Shown: one piece after another, positions 8,309-17,003 of the stretch
How positions within the stretch are numbered: position 1 is the first letter of the stretch
How the letters are laid out: each line of letters opens with the position of its first letter
Assembly (NCBI GenBank): GCA_006226375.1
Contig: SBHC01000077.1
Location: 1 to 64,000, forward strand
Direction of reading: 5' to 3'
DNA length: 64,000 nt
Origin: Deltaproteobacteria bacterium
GTDB taxonomy: Bacteria; Myxococcota_C; UBA6777
Notes under the pieces: generated by a model
Told to the model about the DNA's origin: nothing
Databases searched by the model: none
What the model saw: the letters and a program-made list of their open reading frames with translations, nothing else
Made by a program: the position numbers and the translations under genes

Positions 8309-10120
8309 TTAACTGGCTGCGACGAACTGCTTTTCGACGAGTCTTCGGTAGATGCCATCGACGTGCAGGAGTTCGTCGTGGGTGCCGCTTTGAGCGATGC
8401 GGCCTTGGTCCAGGACAACTACCCGGTCAGCGTCTTTGACCGTGGAGAGGCGGTGGGCAATGACGAGCGTGGTGCGGCCTTCCATGAGCCGGTCGAGCGC
8501 GTCTTTGACGAGGGATTCACTTTCGGCGTCAAGTGCGCTGGTGGCTTCGTCAAGGATGAGGATGCGCGGATCTTTGAGGACTGCCCGTGCGATGGCGATG
8601 CGTTGCTTTTGACCACCGGATAGCTGGACGCCTCGCTCGCCGACGGTGGTCTCATAGCCTTCCGGAAAGCTTGAGATGAAGTCGTGTGCGTTGGCTGCTT
8701 TGGCCGCGGCTTCAAGCTCTTCTTGGGTCGCTGTGAGACGCCCGTACCGGATGTTATCGGCGATGGTGGTCGAGAACAGAATGGGCTCTTGGGCGACGAT
8801 TCCGATTTGTTGTCGCAGCCAACCTGGATCGTACGATTCAATCGGTTCGCCGTCGAGCAAAACTTGCCCTTGGTTGGCGTCATAGAAGCGCGGAACCAAC
8901 GAAGCGATGGTGGATTTCCCGCTTCCAGAGGGACCAACGATGGCCACGATCTCACCAGGATGCATAAGGAGATCAAGTTCGTCGAGGACGGTAACGTCAG
9001 GGCGAGTCGGGTAATGAAAGCCGACTTGTCGAAGCTCGATTTTTCCCTCGATCGACTTGGGGGTTTCGCCTTCTCCTGTCGGAATCTCCGAGGTTCTCTC
9101 AAGCAGGTCAAAGACTCGCTCGGCGGCTCCGGTTGCGCGCATAAAGTCAGCGTAGAGGCTGCTGAGGGCTGCGAGCGACACGGCGACAATGAGAGTGTAC
9201 AGAAGGAACGATGTCAGTTCCCCTGTGGACATCTTCTTGGCAATCACAAGGTGACCGCCGTACCAAAGCACGACAGCGATGGCGAAGTAGGCAGCGAAGG
9301 ACACAACGCCTCCAAACAAACCACCTGCGAGCGCGCGCTGACGAGCAACGTCGAAGGAGCGGTCTACCGCTTCGTTGTATCGATCTTGTTCGCGGTCTTC
9401 GCGATTAAAGGCTCGGACCGTTCGGATGCCAGAGATCGTCTCTTCAGCGACTTCACTGGCGTTGGCGAGCGCATCTTGGGCTTGCCTGGAGAGGGTTCGG
9501 ATCTTACGACCAAAGAACACCGCGCCGAGGGCAACTGGCGGAACAATCGACAGCATCAGCAACGTGAGCTTGGGGGACGTATAGAGCAAGAGTCCAATAC
9601 CACCGACCGCGGAGGCCAGGTTGCGTAGGCCCATGGAGATGTTTACGCTCACCGTGTTCTGCAACACCGTCGTGTCCGATGACAGTCGGTTGAGCAGCTC
9701 TCCTGTGCGGGTTTGGTCGAAGAAGCCAATCTCTTGGGAGATCACGTTGCCGTACAATTGTTGCCGTAGCTTCGCAACAATTCGCTCGCCGGCCACGGTA
9801 AACAAGTAGGACCGGGCAGCAATCGCGACACCTTGTATCAAGAAGACAACGGCCATGGCGATGGAGGCGTAGTCGATGATCTTGGTGCTACCTTGTTTGA
9901 GGGCGCTGTCCATGACGATCCGGATGCCCTGGGGGTACAGCAGCCCCATTCCGCTACCAACCAAGAGAAACAGCGTTCCCCAGGCCAACGTTCTGGTTTC
10001 TGGGCGTGCCAGCCCAAACATTTTGTTGCCGTATCGTCCAAAGAATCGGCCTGAGAGGCCTTGCCGTTTGGGTTTGGGTTTGGGTGAGGTGGAAGAGGCC
10101 ACTTCGGTTTCTGCGGTCAT
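8309..10120 (-). CDS. ABC exporter, fused membrane and ATPase domains (MsbA/ABCB-like)
   Basis: A 603-aa half-transporter that should work as a homodimer. The N-terminal half holds six membrane helices of an ABC exporter domain. The C-terminal ATPase has Walker A VGPSGSGKST, signature LSGGQKQR, Walker B ILILDEATSALD and the switch His in VIAHRLSTV. The protein resembles MsbA/ABCB-type lipid or drug exporters; the substrate cannot be read from the sequence. The start follows AAAGGAC. The AI-2E-type permease gene ends 68 bp upstream on the same strand, so the two could be co-transcribed. Confidence 0.93.
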   Translation of the reverse strand: MTAETEVASSTSPKPKPKRQGLSGRFFGRYGNKMFGLARPETRTLAWGTLFLLVGSGMGLLYPQGIRIVMDSALKQGSTKIIDYASIAMAVVFLIQGVAIAARSYLFTVAGERIVAKLRQQLYGNVISQEIGFFDQTRTGELLNRLSSDTTVLQNTVSVNISMGLRNLASAVGGIGLLLYTSPKLTLLMLSIVPPVALGAVFFGRKIRTLSRQAQDALANASEVAEETISGIRTVRAFNREDREQDRYNEAVDRSFDVARQRALAGGLFGGVVSFAAYFAIAVVLWYGGHLVIAKKMSTGELTSFLLYTLIVAVSLAALSSLYADFMRATGAAERVFDLLERTSEIPTGEGETPKSIEGKIELRQVGFHYPTRPDVTVLDELDLLMHPGEIVAIVGPSGSGKSTIASLVPRFYDANQGQVLLDGEPIESYDPGWLRQQIGIVAQEPILFSTTIADNIRYGRLTATQEELEAAAKAANAHDFISSFPEGYETTVGERGVQLSGGQKQRIAIARAVLKDPRILILDEATSALDAESESLVKDALDRLMEGRTTLVIAHRLSTVKDADRVVVLDQGRIAQSGTHDELLHVDGIYRRLVEKQFVAAS

Positions 10121-10188
10121 TCGTATGTCCTTTGTTGTGCGCTAACGTCGCACATAGAGATAAGTCGTCTTGGCCCAAACACAACCAA

Positions 10189-11286
10189 TTAATCGCCTTC
10201 TTCTTCTACTTCGGTGGTTTGCTTGTGGGAGGATGTTTGGCGGTGAGGGGACTCGCATTGTTTGGCCGTGGCTCCCAGAAGAATGGCGAGTGGGCGGAGT
10301 GACTCAAAGTGCTCCATCACAATCTTAAGTGCGACGGTCAGTGGGACTGCCAGGACAAGTCCAATGATGCCCCAGGCCCAGCCCCAATAGATCATGGAAA
10401 GGAACACCACAAAGGTGGAGAGGTTTAATTCTTCGCCCATGATGCGAGGCTCAACAACATTACCGGAGAGGGTGTGTGTCGTGCCCAGCAACAATGTAAG
10501 GTACACAGCAGGCATGGGACTGCTGAATTGAAGGAGCGCGACAAGAACAGGTGGAATGACGGCAATGATCGGTCCAATGTTCGGGATGAAGTTCAGCAGG
10601 AACGCCAGAATGCCCCAGAAGGCTGCAAAGTCCACGCCCATAAAATAGGTAATAAAGTAGGTTACCAGTCCAGTCAGGATGCTGATGAGGGTTTTGGTGA
10701 GCGAGTACTCTTGGATGCGCTCACTGATCGAGAGAAGCGTACCCTTCATCTCGTGGCTGAGCTTCGGTCCAAATCCAACGTCCAGTTTCTCGGAGAAGTG
10801 AGGAATCTCAAGAATCAGGAAAATCACCAAGAACAAGATTAAGGTGACTTGCCCGAACAGATTCATCAAACTGGAGACACCCGCCGATGCGTACCCCAGC
10901 GCCCATTGCAACATTTGTTTGGACTGTAGGTTCTCTTGCTCCAATGGGAAGCCATGCTCGGTGAGGAACGCCACCACTTTGGACACGAGAGCTTGAAGCT
11001 TGTCTGCATAGAAGGGAGCTTTCGCCGCGAAGGCCTTAAAGTTCACGAAGAACACCAATGTGTCTGCGAACAAAACCGCAGCCAACAACAAGATAAGGAC
11101 GGGGATTGTGGCTGCTCTTGGAACGTACTTGTTGCACCAACGCATAACCGGTTGCAGGGTTGCTACACAAAAGAGCGCAAGCACAGGGGGGATGAACAGG
11201 GTACTCTTGGCTTTGAGCACCGCTGACACCATCACGAGCGCAATGATGCTGAGCAAGATGTTGGTGGTTCTTCGATGTTGGAGCAT
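10189..11286 (-). CDS. AI-2E/PerM-family transporter
   Basis: A 365-aa polytopic protein with about eight membrane helices: a pair at the N-terminus, a soluble insertion (about 75-150) and a C-terminal bundle. The segments NFIPNIGPIIAVIPP and GNVVEPRIMGEELNLS are diagnostic of the AI-2E transporter (UPF0118/PerM) family. Members export or exchange small molecules; the substrate here is unknown. The tail is hydrophilic and His/Glu-rich. The start follows AGGAAAG. The ABC exporter lies downstream on the same strand. Confidence 0.9.
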   Translation of the reverse strand: MLQHRRTTNILLSIIALVMVSAVLKAKSTLFIPPVLALFCVATLQPVMRWCNKYVPRAATIPVLILLLAAVLFADTLVFFVNFKAFAAKAPFYADKLQALVSKVVAFLTEHGFPLEQENLQSKQMLQWALGYASAGVSSLMNLFGQVTLILFLVIFLILEIPHFSEKLDVGFGPKLSHEMKGTLLSISERIQEYSLTKTLISILTGLVTYFITYFMGVDFAAFWGILAFLLNFIPNIGPIIAVIPPVLVALLQFSSPMPAVYLTLLLGTTHTLSGNVVEPRIMGEELNLSTFVVFLSMIYWGWAWGIIGLVLAVPLTVALKIVMEHFESLRPLAILLGATAKQCESPHRQTSSHKQTTEVEEEGD

Positions 11287-11448
11287 GGTCTTTCCTATGA
11301 TTGGGTTCTACCCAACGGGACGGGCTTGGTTTTGTCCTTGTGCTTGTTCGCTACCTTGACGCATCCGCAACCATTTTGCAATCTTGACGATAGTGAAGAT
11401 GCAGAGGCGTTTTTCTGCACCTTTGGTTTGGTGCTTTGGAGCAGTGGT

Positions 11449-12957
11449 ATGTCGTGTCTTAAAGCTTGTTGTCTGGCCTTGCTGGGTTGGATGTTGGTTC
11501 TTTCTGTGGGCTGCGGGAAATCCGCTTGTCCTTATGTGTGTCAGCCTCAACAGCGGCGTTGCATCGAGCAGGGATTGCTCGTTTGCACCAACAATGTGAC
11601 CTCCGGCTGCTACGATTGGGGTCTCATTCCCTGCCAGCCTGGGCAAACCTGTCAACAGCAAGGAAACACCTTTGGATGTGTTGGAACGACCAGTCCTCCC
11701 ACGGGCAGCTGTTCTCCTTTGCAAGCGAAGAAAAAATGTGTAGGCCAACAGATCTATTGGTTCGACAACTGTGACCAACGTGGCGAGCTTGTCGTCAATT
11801 GCGGGACTGGATTTGTCTGCAACGAGGGCGAGTGCGTCAAAGATGGAGGGACTCAACCTCCCCCTTGTGGCTCCAAGGAGCAAATTTGCGCTCGTGGTGA
11901 GAGACGGTGTGTGGGGGAACAAGTCCAAAATTGCATCTGGGATAGCCAAAAAGGTTGCGGCACGTGGGAAGCCCCCCAAGCTTGTGGCTCAGGACGGGCT
12001 TGTCGAGACGGCTACTGCCAGGTTGCTGGAACAGAGTGCCCCAACTCCTGCACGGTTGGAGAAAAACGATGCGTGGGGATTGCGTTGCAAACGTGTGAAC
12101 AGGGTGCCCGCGCTGGCTGTGGACAATGGGGGACCGCACAGTCTTGTCCTTCGGGCCAAATGTGCCTGAATGGTGTCTGTGAGAGGATTCCAAGCAACTG
12201 CCCCAACTCCTGTGTTCTTGGAGCCAAGCGATGCGGTCCCAACCAGTCGGTTGAGCTTTGCAAGCCAGGGGCAAATGGAAGCTGTCCTTCATGGCAGGTG
12301 GACCGGCAGTGTCCCTCTGGCTTTGCTTGCCAAGGTGGCGACTGCATTAACCCCTGTCCCAACGAATGCACAAGCGGTCAAAAACGTTGCCTGGGTCAAG
12401 ACATTCAACATTGCAAGGTCGAAGGGAACTGCTCTTCGTGGACGACCGCCTACCGGTGTGGGTCCTTGCAGGCTTGCAAGGTGGACAGCGGCCGGTACTA
12501 CTGCGCTTGCCCTCCTGGGTATGAGATGGCGTTGGACGGGTCAACCTGCACCCAAGACCCCAACACTGGCTCTTGCAACATGAACGCGGAAGAGCGAAAG
12601 GTTCTTCAGTTGGTCAACCTGGAGCGCGCCAAGGCGGGCCTTTCTCCTTTGTTTTGTCACATCAATCTGGTGTCGGTCTCACGGGATTGGAGCAAGACCC
12701 AATGCGAGCGGGGTTTTGTCGGACACGATGGCTTCACGGGTCGTTTGCGCCGGTCTGCCCTTGGATATGCGGCTGGCGGTGAAAACGTTGCCGCCGGACA
12801 AGACTCCCCCGAAGCTGTCTTGCAAGCGTGGATGAACAGCGAAGGACACCGCAACAACATTCTCAATGCAGCCTACACTCACATTGGGCCGGGCTATGTC
12901 AATTGTGGCAAGGGGTACAAGCACTACTGGACACAAATCTTTATACAAAGGCGCTGA
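11449..12957 (+). CDS. Cys-rich modular lipoprotein with C-terminal CAP (SCP-like) domain
   Basis: A 502-aa predicted lipoprotein (lipobox LSVGC, Cys22). Residues about 25-370 are a string of Cys-rich modules of about 45 residues with the pattern C-P-x2-C-x3-G-x2-R-C, plus one CSPLQAKKKCVGQQIYW module shared with the next gene. Residues 379-502 are a CAP/SCP domain: LVNLERAKAGLSPL, the His in FVGHDGFTG, GENVAAG and WMNSEGHRNNILN. The start at 11449 is supported by GGAG 7 bp upstream and by the signal peptide; the longer in-frame ORF from 11275 runs through the intergenic region. CAP proteins are secreted and often bind lipids or glycans. Likely anchored at the cell surface; function unknown. 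Confidence 0.85.
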   Translation: MSCLKACCLALLGWMLVLSVGCGKSACPYVCQPQQRRCIEQGLLVCTNNVTSGCYDWGLIPCQPGQTCQQQGNTFGCVGTTSPPTGSCSPLQAKKKCVGQQIYWFDNCDQRGELVVNCGTGFVCNEGECVKDGGTQPPPCGSKEQICARGERRCVGEQVQNCIWDSQKGCGTWEAPQACGSGRACRDGYCQVAGTECPNSCTVGEKRCVGIALQTCEQGARAGCGQWGTAQSCPSGQMCLNGVCERIPSNCPNSCVLGAKRCGPNQSVELCKPGANGSCPSWQVDRQCPSGFACQGGDCINPCPNECTSGQKRCLGQDIQHCKVEGNCSSWTTAYRCGSLQACKVDSGRYYCACPPGYEMALDGSTCTQDPNTGSCNMNAEERKVLQLVNLERAKAGLSPLFCHINLVSVSRDWSKTQCERGFVGHDGFTGRLRRSALGYAAGGENVAAGQDSPEAVLQAWMNSEGHRNNILNAAYTHIGPGYVNCGKGYKHYWTQIFIQRR

Positions 12958-13047
12958 TTTTCTTGGTGACTTGTGGTAGGCTCTTGTTTCTGCAAGGTGA
13001 TTTGCGTGCATCCAAGTGAAGCACAAACCCAAGCAAGGACGGATCGT

Positions 13048-14304
13048 ATGATTTCCCATCGGTGGTATTTTTTGTTGGCGCGTCTTTTCGTTGTCGTGAG
13101 TTTATTAAGCATTCCCCTCGCTTGTGGGCAGGGACCAGACGAAGATTGCAATGAGTGTACTCTCGGCGAACGACGCTGTTCTGCCGGCGGCGATGGCGTG
13201 ATGATTTGCAAGAAAATCTCCTCCACTGGCTGCCAAAGTATGGTGCTGGAACGCTGCCTCTCAGGCCAAGAGTGTGCCAACGTGAATGGACGGGCAGCTT
13301 GCCAAACTGCTGGCTCAAACTGCACCACCTCCTGCACCTTGGGCGAGCAACGATGCGAAGGGGAGAATGTCGCCATCTGTCGGATGGAGCCTTCCTCTGG
13401 GTGCTCTCAGTTCTTCGTGGAAAAAACCTGCTTGCCCAACCAGCCTTGCAACTCTGCAACGGGCGATTGCGACGGCGGAACCGCAGGTTGCACTCCCAAA
13501 AATCCACAAGCAACCAAAAAGTGCGTGGGCAACGCTGTCCATTGGTTTGACGACTGTGGGAAACAAGGGGCCGTTGTGGAAACCTGTGCCGCTGGCAAAA
13601 CATGTCAAAACGCTGCTTGTGTGGGCAGCAGTGGTTGCCAGCCCCAGAACTTGCAAGCGTCCAAAAAATGCTCAGGCAAAGACATCTATTGGTACGACGA
13701 TTGCGGTCAACAGCGCGACTGGGTCCAACAGTGTGGAGCCAATCAGCAGTGCCAGAACGCTGCCTGTGTGAACTCGGGATGTACTCCCCAAAATCCTCAG
13801 GCGTCCAAGAAGTGTGTAGGCAGCTCCATCTACTGGTTTGACGACTGCGGAAAGCAAGCCGCCAAAGTGCAAGACTGCAACGCTCCGCAGACCTGCCAGA
13901 ACGCTCAATGTCAGTCCAACTGCAACAACCAATGTTCTTCGGGCCAGGCCCAATGTGTCGGCAACAGCTTGCAAACCTGTGATCGTGACCCCAACACCGG
14001 GTGTTACGCGTGGGGGCAGGCGTTTCCTTGCCCGTCGGGTCAGGTTTGTCAGGGGAACATCTGTGTTGCGGATCCCAACGGAAATGGCGGAAGCAACAGT
14101 CGAGCCTGCAAGGTCGGAGCCACAGGAACTTGCAGCAACGACAACGAATGCTGTCAGGGGCAACGTTGCCGAAGCATTACGTTCATCAAAGGGTGCAGCC
14201 CTTGCTCAAGCTCTGCTGACTGTCCCAACGCAGGGTTCCTCCCTCTGCAATGCTGCACGATCCCCATCATCGGCGGAACCGTTTGTGCGTTGGCTTGCCC
14301 CTAA
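13048..14304 (+). CDS. Cys-rich modular lipoprotein, related to its upstream neighbour
   Basis: A 418-aa predicted lipoprotein (lipobox IPLAC, Cys26). It is built from disulfide-type modules. Two C-x3-G-E-x-R-C modules come first, then three near-identical 45-residue modules (KKC-G-x-IYWFDDCGKQ ... CQNAxC), another short module, and a C-terminal domain with closely spaced cysteines (NECCQGQRC). It lacks the CAP domain of the preceding gene, but the shared KKCVG..IYWFD module shows common ancestry. The start at 13048 follows AAGGAC; the 90-bp gap suggests one operon. It is probably a surface protein, perhaps structural or adhesive. Confidence 0.82.
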   Translation: MISHRWYFLLARLFVVVSLLSIPLACGQGPDEDCNECTLGERRCSAGGDGVMICKKISSTGCQSMVLERCLSGQECANVNGRAACQTAGSNCTTSCTLGEQRCEGENVAICRMEPSSGCSQFFVEKTCLPNQPCNSATGDCDGGTAGCTPKNPQATKKCVGNAVHWFDDCGKQGAVVETCAAGKTCQNAACVGSSGCQPQNLQASKKCSGKDIYWYDDCGQQRDWVQQCGANQQCQNAACVNSGCTPQNPQASKKCVGSSIYWFDDCGKQAAKVQDCNAPQTCQNAQCQSNCNNQCSSGQAQCVGNSLQTCDRDPNTGCYAWGQAFPCPSGQVCQGNICVADPNGNGGSNSRACKVGATGTCSNDNECCQGQRCRSITFIKGCSPCSSSADCPNAGFLPLQCCTIPIIGGTVCALACP

Positions 14305-14357
14305 ACCCTGCCCCTACTTTTTTGCCTTTCATTTTCCCATCTTTCGTTCGTTTCCCC

Positions 14358-14384
14358 TTGCATGACACACGACATCTGTATAAA
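14358..14384 (+). promoter_or_regulatory. possible promoter for tex
   Basis: TTGCAT (14358-14363) and TATAAA (14379-14384) are separated by only 15 bp and lie about 60 bp upstream of the tex start. The spacing is short, so this is a weak call. Confidence 0.3.
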
Positions 14385-14444
14385 AGGAACTCCCTTGTGA
14401 CCTTTCAGGAAGGATTCCTTTTATCGCCGAAGTGAGGAGAAATC

Positions 14445-16847
14445 ATGGTGGAGACCGCGAGTCAGGTGTTGGAGCCCCAGTTTGTCGCGCTGATTGCAAC
14501 TGAAATTGGTTGCCAGCCTCATCAAGTCACAGCCGCTTCTGGACTGTTTGCCGAAGGTGCAACGGTTCCATTTGTGGCCCGTTATCGAAAAGAGGTGACG
14601 GGTGGTTTGGATGATGAACAACTGGAAAACCTGCACAAGAGACGCGAATACTTTCTTGAGTTGGCCAACCGTCGGGATGCGATCCTGGCGAGCATTGCTG
14701 AGCAAGAAAAACTTACACCTGAGTTGGAGTCGGCGATTCGGTCGAGTTCTTCGCGTCAAGAGCTTGAAGACCTCTATCTTCCTTACAAGAAGAAACGTCG
14801 AACCCGTGCTCAAATGGCACGAGAGCGTGGCCTGGAGCCCCTGGCTGAGAGCCTCCTCGAAAAGGCGTCAGGCTCCGATGACCCCGTTGCGATGGCAGAG
14901 TCCTTCGTGAGCGAAGAAAACGAAGTTCCCGATGTGGAAGCGGCGTTGGCCGGAGCCCGGGATATCTTGGCCGAGCAGATGGCCGAAGACGTTGAAAATC
15001 GTACCACCTTGCGAAAGACGATGTCGGAAGAGGGCATGCTGACCGTTCGTGTGGCCTCTGGTAAAGAGACCGAAGGCGCCGTTTATCGCGACTACTTCGA
15101 CCACACCGAGCGAGGAAGCAACATTCCCTCCCACCGGCTCCTTGCCATTCTCCGTGGAGAGCGTGAAGGCTTCCTTATCTCGGACCTGGAGATTGATGAC
15201 GACGCTGAAGTTCGTCGCATCTCCTTGCGCTGGCAGGTTCCTTTGAACACCCCTTGTGGAGAGCAGGTGGCCCTCGCTACGTCCGATGGTTACAAGCGTT
15301 TGCTTCGACCCTCGATCACCAACGAGGTTCGCTCGGATATGAGAGAGCGGGCTGAGAACGAGGCCATCTCGGTGTTCCGTTCCAACCTGGAGGCGTTGTT
15401 GATGCAGTCGCCGTTCGGTCGCTATCCTGTGATGGGCGTTGACCCTGGGGAGCGCACTGGTAGCAAGATTGCGGTCGTTGACGACACCACCAAAGTGGTC
15501 GCAACGACGACCATTTATCCGCTCCCTCCGCGGGCCGATGTTGACGGCTCACAGCAGACCGTCATTGACCTCGCCAAACGTCACTCGATTCGGGCCATTG
15601 CGATTGGGAACGGAACAGGAAGCCGCGACACCGAACGAATCATTCGTCAGGCCGTCAAGCGCGCAGGTATGAACGATATTGTCGTTGCGATTGTTCCTGA
15701 AACAGGCGCGTCTGTGTACTCCGCGTCAAAGATTGCCCGCGAGGAGTTTCCAGACCTGGATGTCTCGATCCGTGGTGCCGTCTCGATTGCCCGTCGCTTG
15801 CAGGATCCTTTGGCTGAGCTTGTGAAGATTGAGCCCAAATCGATGGGTGTGGGCCAGTACCAGCACGATGTGAATCAAAAGTCATTGGAGAAGGAACTTG
15901 ACCTCGCTGTCGAAGGCGTGGTGAACAAGGTTGGAGTGGAGCTTAACACGGCATCGCATCCGTTGCTCGCGCGAGTGTCAGGTATCTCGACCCGAATCGC
16001 CAAAGCGATCGTTTCCCACCGAGACTCCAACGGTCCTTTTGGAGCCCGTGATGGATTGATGGAGGTTCGGGGACTTGGGTCCAAAACGTACGAACAAGCC
16101 GCGGGCTTCTTGCGAATCCACGCTGCGAGCAATCCATTGGACCGAACTGCTGTCCACCCCGAGCGTTACGACTTGGTTAACAAGATGGTCTCTGATGCAG
16201 GCGTCTCGTTGGAAGAGTTGGTTGGAAACCCAACCCTGGTCAACAAGCTTGACCTCAACAAGTTCATCGATGAGAAGGCGGGTATCGGTACCTTTACCTT
16301 GAATGATATTCGAGACGAATTGAAGCAACCAGGTCGTGACCCACGTCCTGAATACGAAGCTCCTTCATTCCGCGAAGATGTTGTCTCCATTGATGACTTG
16401 CAGGAAGGTATGATCCTCGAAGGGCGCGTCTCCAACGTTGCCAACTTTGGCGCGTTTGTGGACCTTGGGATTAAGCGAGACGGTCTGATCCACATCTCCG
16501 AACTTACGCATGAATGGGTCGATGACCCTCGGAAGGTTGTTCAGGTAGGACAGGTTGTGAAGGTCAAGGTGATTGAAATTGATCACCAACGAGGCCGGGT
16601 TGGATTGTCACGCAAAGCCCTTGAAGCAGGCCCCGCAGTTGAAGGTCATGGTTCAGGTGGCGGGCGGCCTCGTGATGATCGTCGGCAAGGTGGCGGAAAT
16701 CGAAGTCAAAGCGGCGGTCACCGCGAGCAGAATAGTAGCCGACGAGGCGGAGGCAACCAAAGTCGTCAAGGCGTAAGTCGCAACCAAGCGCCCAAACCAT
16801 CCGGCCCCGTCACCATGAATGACCTCCTCAAAAAGTTCGGCAAATAA
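14445..16847 (+). CDS. tex: Tex-family S1 RNA-binding protein
   Basis: An 800-aa Tex (transcription accessory) protein, a cytoplasmic nucleic-acid-binding factor. In order: the helical N-terminal domain with PFVARYRKEVTGGLDDEQL, a YqgF/RNase H-like domain (VMGVDPGERTGSKIAVVD), a helix-hairpin-helix region (VRGLGSKTYEQAAGFLRI), and an S1 domain at about 648-720 (GRVSNVANFGAFVDLG). The last 75 residues are a Gly/Arg/Ser/Gln-rich low-complexity tail ending in NDLLKKFGK, a common extension. The start at 14445 follows GAGGAG. The gene is convergent with the histidine kinase across a repeat-bearing gap. Confidence 0.96.
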   Translation: MVETASQVLEPQFVALIATEIGCQPHQVTAASGLFAEGATVPFVARYRKEVTGGLDDEQLENLHKRREYFLELANRRDAILASIAEQEKLTPELESAIRSSSSRQELEDLYLPYKKKRRTRAQMARERGLEPLAESLLEKASGSDDPVAMAESFVSEENEVPDVEAALAGARDILAEQMAEDVENRTTLRKTMSEEGMLTVRVASGKETEGAVYRDYFDHTERGSNIPSHRLLAILRGEREGFLISDLEIDDDAEVRRISLRWQVPLNTPCGEQVALATSDGYKRLLRPSITNEVRSDMRERAENEAISVFRSNLEALLMQSPFGRYPVMGVDPGERTGSKIAVVDDTTKVVATTTIYPLPPRADVDGSQQTVIDLAKRHSIRAIAIGNGTGSRDTERIIRQAVKRAGMNDIVVAIVPETGASVYSASKIAREEFPDLDVSIRGAVSIARRLQDPLAELVKIEPKSMGVGQYQHDVNQKSLEKELDLAVEGVVNKVGVELNTASHPLLARVSGISTRIAKAIVSHRDSNGPFGARDGLMEVRGLGSKTYEQAAGFLRIHAASNPLDRTAVHPERYDLVNKMVSDAGVSLEELVGNPTLVNKLDLNKFIDEKAGIGTFTLNDIRDELKQPGRDPRPEYEAPSFREDVVSIDDLQEGMILEGRVSNVANFGAFVDLGIKRDGLIHISELTHEWVDDPRKVVQVGQVVKVKVIEIDHQRGRVGLSRKALEAGPAVEGHGSGGGRPRDDRRQGGGNRSQSGGHREQNSSRRGGGNQSRQGVSRNQAPKPSGPVTMNDLLKKFGK

Positions 16848-16891
16848 TGTGGGGAGCAATCCCCGCATCCACGAAAACTAGCGTGGTCATT

Positions 16892-16996
16892 ATTCCCACG
16901 TTGATGGTCCTATCCCCGCGTCGATGATCTTTATCCCCGCGTTTGCATGCGAACCCCCCGCGTTGATGGTCATCATTCCCACGTTGATGGATGAAT
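16892..16996. repeat. five degenerate 21-bp tandem repeats
   Basis: Between the convergent tex and histidine kinase genes lie five head-to-tail units of 20-22 bp. The core is ATTCCCACGTTGATGGT, varying to ATCCCCGCGTCGATGAT. A more degenerate copy starts near 16858. No ORF of significance crosses it. It may act as a terminator-like spacer or protein-binding array; nothing in the sequence decides this. Confidence 0.75.
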
Positions 16997-17003
16997 ATGG
17001 GGT

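Noticed and set aside
8684-9628. 314-codon plus-strand ORF over the ABC exporter
   Set aside because: Antisense to a gene with complete Walker and signature motifs; no RBS or domain.
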